Assembly (NCBI GenBank): GCA_963784415.1 | Contig: CAWARK010000014.1 | Location: forward strand, 62,001-126,000 | Reading direction: 5' to 3' | Origin: UBA7672 sp963784415 | GTDB taxonomy: Bacteria; Pseudomonadota; Alphaproteobacteria; Caulobacterales; Hyphomonadaceae | DNA: 64,000 bases | Part shown: positions 41,240 to 49,587 of the stretch, one piece after another | Layout of the letters: each line of letters starts with the position of its first letter | How positions within the stretch are numbered: the first letter of the stretch is position 1 | Notes under the pieces: model-generated | What the model was told of the DNA's origin: nothing | The model's input: only the letters and a program-made list of their open reading frames with translations | Database searches by the model: none | Translations under genes and position numbers: made by a program

Positions 41240-41851
41240 TCAGTGCTTCGTGAATTCTGCTTCGATGACGATCTCGACGTCGTCGCTGACGGCGGAGAGG
41301 TAATCCGAGAAGCCGAAGTCGGAGCGTTTGAAAGTGCCGTGGGCGGAGAAGCCTACGGCTGCGCGGCCGCCATACATGACGGCCGAGTCCATCCCGCCAT
41401 TATAAGTGACGGCGAGCGTGACCGGCTTGGAGATGCCGCGGAAGGTGAGGTTGCCGGTGACTGTGCCGGTGAACTGGCCGGTGGCGGCGGCGCTGGTCGA
41501 GTCGAAGACGATCTGCGGGAATTGCGCGCCCTTGAAGAAGTCCGTGCCGATCTTCTTGTCCCAGCCGGCATCCGTGGGGTGGTCGGCCTGCACCGAGAGG
41601 GGATTGATGATGGCGTGGACCTTCGAGGCGGCTGGGTTGGCCGGGTCGAAGTCGAGCGTGGCGTCGAAGTCGGTGAGGCGGACGGTGTAGTTGGAGAGGC
41701 CCATGTGCTTGACGCGGGCCAGCAGCGAGGCGTGCGGTTTTTCCATCTGGTACGCGCCGGTCGGGAGCGCTTGCAGGGATTGCGGGGTCTGCTCGGCGGT
41801 GAGAGCGCAGGCGGAAAGCGTGAGGGGGAGGAGCAGGATAGCCAAGCGCAT
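41240..41851 (-). CDS. yceI: YceI-family lipoprotein
   Basis: This is a 203-residue protein with lipoprotein signal MRLAILLLPLTLSAC. The YceI beta-barrel follows: YQMEKPHASLLARVKHMGLS (family N-terminal strand), TDFDATLDFDPANPAASKVH, FPQIVFDSTS and GNLTFRGISKPVTLAVTYNG. YceI proteins bind isoprenoid quinone-like lipids in the periplasm. GGAGG precedes the ATG at 41851; longer in-frame extensions run into the adjacent repeat and are rejected. It is the second of three YceI modules within 3.3 kb. Confidence 0.92.
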   Translation of the reverse strand: MRLAILLLPLTLSACALTAEQTPQSLQALPTGAYQMEKPHASLLARVKHMGLSNYTVRLTDFDATLDFDPANPAASKVHAIINPLSVQADHPTDAGWDKKIGTDFFKGAQFPQIVFDSTSAAATGQFTGTVTGNLTFRGISKPVTLAVTYNGGMDSAVMYGGRAAVGFSAHGTFKRSDFGFSDYLSAVSDDVEIVIEAEFTKH

Positions 41852-41935
41852 GGGAGGGCCTCCGTGTGTACGGTGTCTCTTATATATACGTATGAGGAGC
41901 GGATGTCCGTTGTTTGGGGGCGCGTCCGGTTGCTG

Positions 41936-41998
41936 CCCCCTCCGTCTCGCGGCTGCGCCGCGATCCACCTCCCCCAGTCCTTCGGACTGAGGGAGGAA
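41936..41998. repeat. palindromic intergenic element, CCCCCTCCGTC family
   Basis: It contains TCGCGGC-TGC-GCCGCGA and then CAGTCC-TTCG-GGACTG-like stems flanked by CTCCC/GGGAG. The CCCCCTCCGTC opening is the same as that of the element at 21250 and the reverse of its GACGGAGGGGG closing, so these belong to one dispersed family. It lies between the two yceI genes. Confidence 0.65.
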
Positions 41999-42008
41999 AA
42001 GAGCGCGA

Positions 42009-42620
42009 CTACTTCTGTTCGAACTCGGCGTTGATTTCGATTTTGACGTCGTCGGCGATAGGGCCGCCGGTGGGCATGCCCCACTGGGTCTTGTTGATGG
42101 AGCCGACGGCGCGGAAGCCAACTTTGGATTTGCGCGGGGCGGGGAAGGATTTGAAGCCGTTATAGGTGATGTCGAGTGTGACCGGCTTGGTGACGCCGAG
42201 GAAGGTGAGGTTGCCGGTCATCTTGCCGGTGGTGGCGGTGGTCTTGGTGACGGCGGTGGAGGTGAAGGTGATGGTGGGGAATTTGCCGGCGTTGAACCAG
42301 CGGTCGCCGGTGGCGAGTTCGGTGTTGAAGTCGGTAGTGTTGCCGGCGGGGCGGGTCTTGAGGAAGTCGGTCTCGATCGATTTGGGATCGATGGTGGCGG
42401 TGACTTTCGACTTGGTGACGTCGGCGGGGTCGAAGTTCAGCTGGATGTCGAAGGCGGTGAAGCGGGCGGTGTACCAGGAGAGGCCGTTGTGGAGGCCCTG
42501 CCACTGGATCGTCGCGTGCGTCTTGTCGACGGCATAGGCACCTGCGGGGGCTGCGCCCTGAGCGGCGGCGGGACCGGCAAGGAGTGCCATGGCGGCGAAG
42601 CCGGCAAGGATGTGGCGCAT
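42009..42620 (-). CDS. yceI: periplasmic YceI-family protein
   Basis: This is a 203-residue protein with a signal peptide (MRHILAGFAAMALLAGPAAAQ). YceI barrel: YAVDKTHATIQWQGLHNGLS, TAFDIQLNFDPADVTKSKVT, FPTITFTSTAV and GNLTFLGVTKPVTLDITYNG, ending GMPTGGPIADDVKIEINAEF. GGAG precedes the ATG. It is the third YceI module here and is divergent from the secreted protease gene across 229 bp that hold no other gene. Confidence 0.93.
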   Translation of the reverse strand: MRHILAGFAAMALLAGPAAAQGAAPAGAYAVDKTHATIQWQGLHNGLSWYTARFTAFDIQLNFDPADVTKSKVTATIDPKSIETDFLKTRPAGNTTDFNTELATGDRWFNAGKFPTITFTSTAVTKTTATTGKMTGNLTFLGVTKPVTLDITYNGFKSFPAPRKSKVGFRAVGSINKTQWGMPTGGPIADDVKIEINAEFEQK

Positions 42621-42849
42621 GGGAGTCTCCGGAACGTCAGGGGCGTGATCGCCCGTTCGGCGGGAAAGTGTGACGCGCCCGGCAAGGCGTCCAGTGGTCA
42701 AAGGCTGCGAATGGCGCCCGCAGACGGTCGCCTGACGCGAAATTGATCTTTTTGTCAGTGGCGAGGGGGCGGGTGCTGGCAATGCACCGGACGCGGCGTT
42801 AGCGTTGCAGCACGAGATCTGGCGACGGGGGTCGCAGGGAGCAGGGGAC

Positions 42850-44196
42850 ATGTCTTTGCACAAAATGCGCGCATGGACCGCGAGGGCTTTGCTTTCGACC
42901 GCCCTGATGACGAGCCTTTCCGGTTTGGCGCCGGCGGTGGCGCAAGACAAGCAAGTGCAGGACCAGAGCCTCGACAGCGTGATGACAACGCTGGAGCCGG
43001 AATTCTACTGCGTCTTTGACGTGCTGTCGCAAAGCGGCGGTTTCCAGGACATCGCCGCCGTGTGGGTCGCGCCTGAGCCGGACCAGGCCGACGTCGATGC
43101 CGCTGAAGCGGTTCTGTCCGACGCTGTAAAGGAGTGTGCGGACTCCTATGACTGGCCCGAGGACGTGCAGGCGTTCGGCGCGACTGTCGGCATCCACGGT
43201 TCGGTGGTGCAGGTCGTAACCGACGAGATGATGACGGCCGGCGTGAAGGAAGCACAGCTCCAGGGCGTGTTCGACATGCTCACCGACCTCGACGAGGAAG
43301 ACACGCAGGCTTTTGTCGATGCGAGCTGGATCGAAGACCACGCCTTCAAGAAGAAGATGTATCGCGCGCTGGTGCGGTTCGGTCTCCCGAACGAGGACGA
43401 GGCGCTGGAGAACTCCATGCTGGTATTGGAGTCGTCCGTCGTGACGGCGGACGCGATCGCGAAATGGCTGGATGCGAAGAAGGTCGATGTCTCGGCCGCC
43501 GCCGCTGAGATTCCTGCGCCGCGCCCCTCCAACAAGTCGGCCAAGAGCGCCAAGGCCGCGCCGCGCCCGCCAAAGCTGGAGCTCGCGGCGACGGGTACGG
43601 GATGGTATGTCGCGCCGGGCGGATATCTCGTGACGAATGCGCACGTGGTCGCGGACTGCAAGATGGTCACGCTGAAGGGCGGTGCGGAGCTGCAGGTGCT
43701 CAACGTGCAACCGGACGAGGATCTCGCGCTGCTGAAGGGCGCGACGGAGGTGGCGCCGCTGTCGCTTCGTGATGGACGCAGTGCGCGTCTCGCCGAAGAT
43801 GTGCTGATCGCGGGCTATCCGCTGGGCGGCATCCTGTCGTCGGGCATCAATGTGACGGTGGGAACTGTCTCGGCGCTTGCCGGCATGGGCGACGATGTGC
43901 GGCGCTTCCAGTTCACCGCGCCGGTGCAGCCGGGCAATAGCGGCGGGCCGGTGCTGGATACATCGGGGCATGTGATCGGCGTGGTGGTGTCGAAGCTCAA
44001 CGCGATGAACATCCAGGACCAGATCGGCGACATTCCGCAGAACGTGAATTTCGGCATCGCACTGCCGAGCCTGATCGCGTTCCTGAAGGGCAATAACGTG
44101 CCGTTCGCGCCGCAGGTGTCGAGCGCGCATATCGACAAGGTTGACCTCGCCGAGCTGGCGCGCGAGTCGACCGTGCTGTTGCAGTGTTACCAGTAG
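42850..44196 (+). CDS. secreted trypsin-like serine protease with novel N-terminal domain
   Basis: This is a 448-residue protein from the ATG at 42850 (GGAGCAGGGGAC upstream), with a signal peptide ending AVAQ. Residues about 35-215 form an acidic, all-helical-looking domain with Cys54 and Cys96, followed by an Ala/Pro/Lys linker and a DegP-like protease domain with H265 (TNAHVV), D291 (DEDLALL) and S364 (PGNSGGPV). No PDZ domain follows. The N-terminal domain aligns with the whole of the next gene's product (YCVFDVLSQ vs LCVYDAVSQ; a second Cys 36-42 residues on; matching GVFD blocks). A pro-domain, substrate-binding or inhibitory role is possible. Confidence 0.85.
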   Translation: MSLHKMRAWTARALLSTALMTSLSGLAPAVAQDKQVQDQSLDSVMTTLEPEFYCVFDVLSQSGGFQDIAAVWVAPEPDQADVDAAEAVLSDAVKECADSYDWPEDVQAFGATVGIHGSVVQVVTDEMMTAGVKEAQLQGVFDMLTDLDEEDTQAFVDASWIEDHAFKKKMYRALVRFGLPNEDEALENSMLVLESSVVTADAIAKWLDAKKVDVSAAAAEIPAPRPSNKSAKSAKAAPRPPKLELAATGTGWYVAPGGYLVTNAHVVADCKMVTLKGGAELQVLNVQPDEDLALLKGATEVAPLSLRDGRSARLAEDVLIAGYPLGGILSSGINVTVGTVSALAGMGDDVRRFQFTAPVQPGNSGGPVLDTSGHVIGVVVSKLNAMNIQDQIGDIPQNVNFGIALPSLIAFLKGNNVPFAPQVSSAHIDKVDLAELARESTVLLQCYQ

Positions 44197-44224
44197 AGCG
44201 GCGTGGCCGCTGGAGGACTTTCTG

Positions 44225-44776
44225 ATGTTCAAGATGTTTGTGGTCGCTGCGGGCGCCGCGCTGGTTGCGCTGGCTCCAGGCGTTGCGAGCGCGCAGGACG
44301 CCAATGATGGCATTCTGTGCGTCTACGATGCGGTGTCACAGGACTATGAAACCGTCGCTGAAGCGTTCCTCTATGGCGACGAAACGGATACCGCAGACGC
44401 CTTGCTCGACAAGGCGGCGCAGTCCTGTTCGGATCAGTTCAAGTTTTCGGAAGACGAAACGTCGGCTGCGCGTGACCTGGCTATGTACGGCGTCTCGATC
44501 GATTACCTGAGCGAGGCCCTGACGTTCATGGACGCTTCGGACGAGGCCATTGATGGCGTGTTCGATATCTACAATGGGCTGGGCGCTGACGAAATTGACC
44601 TGCTGTATGACGCCGACTGGCGCGACGATGCGAACTTCCTCGCGGGCTTGAAGGCAAAACTCCTGCAAGCGGGATTTCCCGACGATGAAGAAGGGTTGTC
44701 CATGGCCTACGACATCTTCGAGATTTCCGCGCTGGCGGACGACGCCATGTTCTCTTTCGCGCTCGGTGACGAATAG
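44225..44776 (+). CDS. stand-alone paralogue of the protease N-terminal domain
   Basis: This is a 183-residue protein with a signal peptide (MFKMFVVAAGAALVALAPGV, then ASAQ) and a GGAGGA site. The mature 160 residues repeat the pattern of the upstream protease's N-terminal domain: CVYDAVSQ, a second Cys (Cys68, QSCSDQF), then DEAIDGVFDIYNGLGADE and NFLAGLKAKLLQAGFPDDEE in the same order as EAQLQGVFDMLTDLDEED and AFKKKMYRALVRFGLPNEDE. It is 28 nt after the protease gene, so both are co-expressed. It has no catalytic residues and may regulate the protease. The family is not known to me. Confidence 0.75.
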   Translation: MFKMFVVAAGAALVALAPGVASAQDANDGILCVYDAVSQDYETVAEAFLYGDETDTADALLDKAAQSCSDQFKFSEDETSAARDLAMYGVSIDYLSEALTFMDASDEAIDGVFDIYNGLGADEIDLLYDADWRDDANFLAGLKAKLLQAGFPDDEEGLSMAYDIFEISALADDAMFSFALGDE

Positions 44777-44863
44777 GTTTTTGGGGGGGCGGCGGCAAGC
44801 CAGGTTTGTGGCCGGGCCGTTCGGGCGTAGGGTAGCGCCGACGCTCAACTGAAAGGTCCGCCC

Positions 44864-45916
44864 ATGGACGGCTTTGAAGGCAAGACCGAAAAGGCGCGGT
44901 ATGACTATCCGTTCGCCGAGCCGCCGGTTCCGGGCACGGTGCGGGAGGTCGCGCCCGGCGTGAAATGGGTGCGGATGCCGCTGCCCTTCTCGCTGAAGTG
45001 GATCAATCTCTGGCTGCTGGAGGATGGCGACGGGTGGACGGTGGTCGATACCGGCATCCCGAACTCCGAGACCAAGGCGCACTGGCGGACGATCTTCGAC
45101 AAGGAGCTGGGTGGGAAGCCGATCAAGCGCGTGATCGTCACGCACATGCATCCCGATCACATCGGGCTCGCCGGATGGATGACCAAGAAGTGGCAGTGCG
45201 ATCTGTGGATCTCGCGGCTGGAATACATCTCGTGCCGCATGCTGGTGGCCGACACCGGGCGCGAGGCGCCGGAAGCGGGTGTGAAATTCTATCGCGCCGC
45301 CGGGTGGGAGCAGGAAGACCTCGACAGGTATGTCGACAGGTTCGGCGGCTTCGGCAAAGCTATCTCTCAATTGCCCGACGCGTTCCATCGGCTGAGCGAT
45401 GGCGACGAGATTTCGATTGGCGGGCGTGCGTGGCGGATTGTCACGGGATGCGGTCACTCGCCAGAGCATGCGTGCCTCTGGCAGCCCGACATCAACGTCT
45501 TCATTTCAGGCGACCAGATCCTGCCGCGCATATCCTCGAACGTGAGCGTGTTCCCGACCGAGCCGGATGCCGATCCGCTGAAGGACTGGATCAACTCGTG
45601 CAAGAAGTTGAAGGGCATCATCCCCGAGGGCGTGCTGGTGCTGCCGTCACATAACGAGCCGTTTTACGGCGCCCACAAGCGTCTGGACGCCCTGGTGAAC
45701 GGTCACGAGACAGCGTTGGGACGTCTGCTGACGAAACTCGAGGAACCCCGGAAAGTGCTGGACCTGTTCACCACCCTGTTTGCCCGGGCAATCGAGAAGG
45801 ACAGTCTGGGCATGGCGACGGGCGAAACCCTGGCGCACCTCAATTGTCTCATAAAACGCGGGCAGGTTGTGTCCGTACAGCAGGGTGGGACAACGCTGTA
45901 CAGGCGGGCGTCTTGA
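44864..45916 (+). CDS. metallo-beta-lactamase-fold hydrolase
   Basis: This is a 350-residue protein without a signal peptide. The metal motif THMHPDHIG, the downstream His in GCGHSPEHACLW, Asp in FISGDQIL and the final His in LPSHNEPF complete the di-metal site. The C-terminal 110 residues form an extra helical domain (LLTKLEEPRKVLDLFTTLFARAI...) resembling a DUF/winged helix often appended in this MBL subgroup. The substrate is unknown. AAAGG lies upstream of the ATG. Confidence 0.88.
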   Translation: MDGFEGKTEKARYDYPFAEPPVPGTVREVAPGVKWVRMPLPFSLKWINLWLLEDGDGWTVVDTGIPNSETKAHWRTIFDKELGGKPIKRVIVTHMHPDHIGLAGWMTKKWQCDLWISRLEYISCRMLVADTGREAPEAGVKFYRAAGWEQEDLDRYVDRFGGFGKAISQLPDAFHRLSDGDEISIGGRAWRIVTGCGHSPEHACLWQPDINVFISGDQILPRISSNVSVFPTEPDADPLKDWINSCKKLKGIIPEGVLVLPSHNEPFYGAHKRLDALVNGHETALGRLLTKLEEPRKVLDLFTTLFARAIEKDSLGMATGETLAHLNCLIKRGQVVSVQQGGTTLYRRAS

Positions 45917-46011
45917 CGTCCGAGGCAGACGCATAACGTATAGCCCCACATTGCCACGTACTAGGCCCGCAGGGGCCATTTGCCTTCCAAAAGGCCTCAG
46001 GGACCGCTGTT

Positions 46012-46935
46012 ATGAGTGACACCTCGACTGACCAGGCGGCGAGCGAGAAGCCGCCCGTCGAGGGCGCTGACGGCGCTCCCGAGAAGGGCCTGAAGAAAAA
46101 GCTGTTCCACGAGTTCCGTGAGACCGCGATCACGATCGCGATCTTCGTGCCGTTCTGGCTGCTGTTCTCGACATTCTTCTACGAGCTGCGTTCGATCCCG
46201 TCGGAGTCGATGGTTCCCGCGCTGCAGGTCGGCGACCGGGTTGCGGTGGCGAAGTTTGCCTATGGCTATAATCGCAACTCGATCCCGTTCGGCTTTGGCC
46301 TGATGTTCATCGGGGATGATCCGAAGAATCCGGAAGAGCGGATCATGGGCTCGAACCCGCATCGTGGCGACGTGATCGTGTTCCAGCATCCGCATTCGGA
46401 CCGCGTGATGATCAAGCGCCTGATCGGCCTGCCGGGCGACACGGTGCAGGTGAAGGGCGGCAAGCTTTATCTCAACGGCAATGAAGTGCCGCGCGAGAAG
46501 GTGCGGACCACCACTTATATCCCGGATGACAACAGCCGCCTGACGACTGCCACTGAATATCGCCAGACGATTCCGACCGGCGAGGGCGAAAAAACCAAGA
46601 CCTTCCTGATCCACGAGTTCTCGGATTCGGATTCGCTGGACGAAACGCCGGTCTTCAAGGTGCCGCCGGGCCACGTCTTCATGATGGGCGACAACCGCGA
46701 CAACTCCGAAGACAGCCGCGCGCCTTCGGGCCATCGCTCGATGGCGGCGCAGTTCCCGGAATACTGGCCGTACCGCCAGTCGAGCTTGCCGGAGGATACG
46801 CGCGACGACGCGATCGGCTTCGTGCCCATGGATTACCTGATCGGCCGCGCCGAGACCGTGCTGTTCACACTGCACGGTTGCAAGCAGGCGCCGGGTGCGG
46901 AATGCCCGGAAGGGCGTCTCTGGAAGGGTCTGTAG
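46012..46935 (+). CDS. lepB: signal peptidase I
   Basis: This is a 307-residue protein. A short cytoplasmic N-terminus (EKGLKKKLFHEFRE) is followed by one membrane helix (TAITIAIFVPFWLLFSTFFY). Catalytic Ser in IPSESMVPAL and Lys in VMIKRLIGLPGD form the Ser/Lys dyad, with GDNRDNSEDSR (box E) intact. It cleaves Sec and Tat signal peptides at the periplasmic face. AGGGA precedes the ATG. A 223-bp gap follows in which I see no gene. Confidence 0.96.
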   Translation: MSDTSTDQAASEKPPVEGADGAPEKGLKKKLFHEFRETAITIAIFVPFWLLFSTFFYELRSIPSESMVPALQVGDRVAVAKFAYGYNRNSIPFGFGLMFIGDDPKNPEERIMGSNPHRGDVIVFQHPHSDRVMIKRLIGLPGDTVQVKGGKLYLNGNEVPREKVRTTTYIPDDNSRLTTATEYRQTIPTGEGEKTKTFLIHEFSDSDSLDETPVFKVPPGHVFMMGDNRDNSEDSRAPSGHRSMAAQFPEYWPYRQSSLPEDTRDDAIGFVPMDYLIGRAETVLFTLHGCKQAPGAECPEGRLWKGL

Positions 46936-47158
46936 GAGCGAGCGCGAGGACCAGCGCGAGCTTGGGGTGATTCCCCATGGTTCGCCGCCCAGCCAGATTG
47001 CGGGCGGGGTGGAACCCGAGCGGCCTGAATTCGCTTGTATTGCTGACGTTTGCGGTCGGCCCGCACAACCGGGTTTGGAATTCCGGCGCGATGCTCTAAG
47101 GACCGGATAGCAACGCGGGCGGCGCCAGCCGGTCGTGGAATGCAGCCCATTGAGGACC

Positions 47159-47779
47159 ATGGACGCAGTCGTCAAACCAGCGGACCGGCCGCAGAACGCT
47201 GCGCCTCCCGGGCGTATCATCATCGTGCGCCATGGGCGCCCGGTCGTGATCCCGAAGGAAGGCCCGCGCATGGGCTGGCGCGACTACAAGGACTGGTGGG
47301 CCAAGTACGAGTTGAGCTCGCTGAAGGAAGGGCAGAAATGCCCGGACGCGTTGCTGAACGAGATTTCGGATAACGCCATCATCCTGTCGAGCGCGCGGAA
47401 GCGGGCGATCGAGACGGCGGGACACCTGGGACGCGGACGTCCGGTGAAGCACGACGCGATGTTCAACGAAGCGCCGCTGCCGCCGCCAAAGCTGCGCGGA
47501 AAGATGGGCCCGAAGAACTGGAACAAGATTGCCCGCCTGCTGTGGATGATGGGTCATTCCGGCGGCGAAGAGCATGTGCGCGACGCCAAGCGCCGCGCAT
47601 CGGCGGCTGCCGAGGTTCTCGTTCGCACGGCGCAGAACGGCGAGGGGCGCGATGTCGTGCTGGCGGCGCATGGCTGGTTCAACCGCATGCTGCGGCCGGA
47701 ACTGCGGAAGCGCGGTTACGCGAACGTGCATGATGGCGGCGACAAGTACTGGTCGTTCCGCGTGTACGCGAAGCGGTAG
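47159..47779 (+). CDS. histidine phosphatase superfamily protein
   Basis: This is a 206-residue protein. The RHG signature IIIVRHGRPVV provides the phosphoryl-acceptor His, the second catalytic His is probably in LAAHGWFNR, and SSARKRAIETA matches the substrate-binding Arg motif. It may be a phosphoglycerate mutase-like phosphatase or an SixA-type protein. GAGG is close to the ATG at 47159; an in-frame ATG at 47135 is less likely. Confidence 0.82.
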   Translation: MDAVVKPADRPQNAAPPGRIIIVRHGRPVVIPKEGPRMGWRDYKDWWAKYELSSLKEGQKCPDALLNEISDNAIILSSARKRAIETAGHLGRGRPVKHDAMFNEAPLPPPKLRGKMGPKNWNKIARLLWMMGHSGGEEHVRDAKRRASAAAEVLVRTAQNGEGRDVVLAAHGWFNRMLRPELRKRGYANVHDGGDKYWSFRVYAKR

Positions 47780-47781
47780 TC

Positions 47782-48252
47782 ATGAAAATTCGGGCGTATG
47801 AAGCGCGCGATGCTGATGGCGTCGCGCAGGTCTTCCTCAATTCGGTGCGCGGTGTTGGCCCGGCGCACTATTCCGCCGCGCAGGTGGCGGCGTGGGCAAG
47901 CAGGGCGCCGGACGCTGCTGCGGTTCATGCGCGGGCAAGCGATGGTCGGCTGATGCTGGTTGCGGCGGATGACGCCGACCAGCCGGTAGCATTCATCGAT
48001 CTGGAGCCGGACGGGCATATCGATCTGTTCTACTGCGCGCCTGAAGTCGCGGGGACCGGCGTGGCCGCGCTGCTTTATGATGCGGTAGAGTCCGCCGCGC
48101 GATCGGGCGGTATGGTGCGTCTCTATTCGGAGGCCAGCGAGGCGGCGCTGAGGTTTTTTGCCAGGCGCGGGTTCGTGACTCTGGCTCGCCGGGACCTGAA
48201 AATCGGCGAGGTTGCAATCCACAATTATGCAGTGGAAAAGCCTCTGAATTAA
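47782..48252 (+). CDS. GNAT-family N-acetyltransferase
   Basis: This is a 156-residue protein that starts 2 nt after the histidine phosphatase. The GNAT core is VAFIDLEPDGHIDLFYCAPE, followed by VAGTGVAALLYDAV as the acetyl-CoA loop and RFFARRGFVTLARRDLKIG for the C-terminal strand. The acetyl-CoA binding motif is a variant of QxxGxG. Substrate unknown. Confidence 0.82.
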   Translation: MKIRAYEARDADGVAQVFLNSVRGVGPAHYSAAQVAAWASRAPDAAAVHARASDGRLMLVAADDADQPVAFIDLEPDGHIDLFYCAPEVAGTGVAALLYDAVESAARSGGMVRLYSEASEAALRFFARRGFVTLARRDLKIGEVAIHNYAVEKPLN

Positions 48253-48327
48253 GGATTTCAGCCCGTATCAGATGCGCTTGCCTCGACGGGCGATGCGCCT
48301 ATGGTGGCCCACCTTTTGGAGACCCTG

Positions 48328-48576
48328 ATGGCTGAAGCGAAGGCCGCCGATATTGCAACGATGAGCTTCGAGGACGCCCTGCGCGAACTCGAAGGGATCG
48401 TGCACAAGCTTGAGGCGGGCGATGTGCCGCTGGATGACTCCATTCGTATCTACGAGCGTGGCGCTGCGCTGAAGGCTCACTGCGAGACGCGGCTGAAGGA
48501 GGCCGAACTCAAGGTCGAGAAAGTCGTGCTTGGCGCGGACGGTCCCAAGGGACTCGAGAGAGCTGATGATCTCTAG
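48328..48576 (+). CDS. xseB: exodeoxyribonuclease VII small subunit
   Basis: This is an 82-residue protein. The helical hairpin SFEDALRELEGIVHKLEAGD followed by PLDDSIRIYERGAALKAHCE is diagnostic. The start MAEAKAADI at 48328 has GGAGA 6 nt upstream; a longer start at 48301 is possible. XseB with XseA degrades single-stranded DNA. The xseB-ispA-dxs order is conserved in many proteobacteria and the three genes here run in one direction. Confidence 0.95.
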   Translation: MAEAKAADIATMSFEDALRELEGIVHKLEAGDVPLDDSIRIYERGAALKAHCETRLKEAELKVEKVVLGADGPKGLERADDL

Positions 48577-48633
48577 CCACCATAGCCGCACGCTCCTAGA
48601 GGCGGTGCATGTCGACGGCGCAGGAGTATTGTC

Positions 48634-49539
48634 TTGATCATCGTGGTTGACCCTGCCTTCGAGCAACGGCTGAACGAGGTCGCAGACCGCATCACGGTCG
48701 CGCTCGACCAGCTGATCCCGCCCGCGTCGGGCCCGGAGGCGCAGTTGATGCGCGCGATGCGCCATGGCGCGCTGAGCAAGGGCAAGCGCCTGCGCCCGTT
48801 CATCACTATCGAAGTCGGCCGCATGTTTGGTGCGCAGGAGAAGGCGCTGCTGCGGGGGGCCGCCGCCGTCGAGTGCATGCACGCCTATTCGCTGATCCAT
48901 GATGACCTGCCGTGCATGGACGATGACGACTATCGCCGTGGCCAGCCCACCGTGCACAAGGCGTTCAACGAGGCGACGGCGGTGCTGGCGGGCGACGCGC
49001 TGCAGGCGCTGGCGTTCGAGATCATGGTGTCGCCGGAAACGCACCGCGATGCGTCCATGCGCTGCAAGCTGGTCGAGCGGCTGGCGTTTGCGTCCGGCGC
49101 GCGCGGCATGGTCGGCGGCCAGATGATCGACATGCATCCAATTGCCGACGGCGAGGAGCCGCTCCAGGTGCTGACCCGGATGCAGCGGCTGAAGACCGGG
49201 GCTCTCATTACCCTGTCCGGAGAGGTCGGCGCGCTGCTGGGCGGAGCGCTGGAAACCGAGCGGCAGGCCATCGCCGGCTATACAAATGACCTCGGTCTCG
49301 CCTTCCAGATTGTCGACGACCTGCTGGATGTGGAGGGCGACCCCTCCATTCTGGGCAAGGCGACCTCCAAGGATGCCGACGCCGGCAAGATGAATTTCGT
49401 TTCGCTACTGGGGGTTGAGGGCGCCCAGGACCGGGTGCGCTATCTCGCCGCACAGGCGAAGCAACATCTGGCGTCTTTTGGTTCCCGGGCGACATCTCTC
49501 CTTCATACGGTCGACTTTGTGCTCAACCGTCGCCACTAA
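48634..49539 (+). CDS. ispA: farnesyl/geranyl diphosphate synthase
   Basis: This is a 301-residue trans-isoprenyl diphosphate synthase. The first Asp-rich motif is HDDLPCMDDDDYRRG and the second is FQIVDDLLDVEGD; GKRLRP holds the IPP-binding Arg. The pattern just upstream of the first Asp-rich motif fits an IspA-type C15 enzyme. The start is a TTG at 48634 with AGGAG 7 nt upstream. It supplies isoprenoid chains together with dxs downstream. Confidence 0.94.
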   Translation: MIIVVDPAFEQRLNEVADRITVALDQLIPPASGPEAQLMRAMRHGALSKGKRLRPFITIEVGRMFGAQEKALLRGAAAVECMHAYSLIHDDLPCMDDDDYRRGQPTVHKAFNEATAVLAGDALQALAFEIMVSPETHRDASMRCKLVERLAFASGARGMVGGQMIDMHPIADGEEPLQVLTRMQRLKTGALITLSGEVGALLGGALETERQAIAGYTNDLGLAFQIVDDLLDVEGDPSILGKATSKDADAGKMNFVSLLGVEGAQDRVRYLAAQAKQHLASFGSRATSLLHTVDFVLNRRH

Positions 49540-49587
49540 TGGGGCGGACAAGCGCATGATCGAAGTAACTGGGGCGAAGATCCTGGC

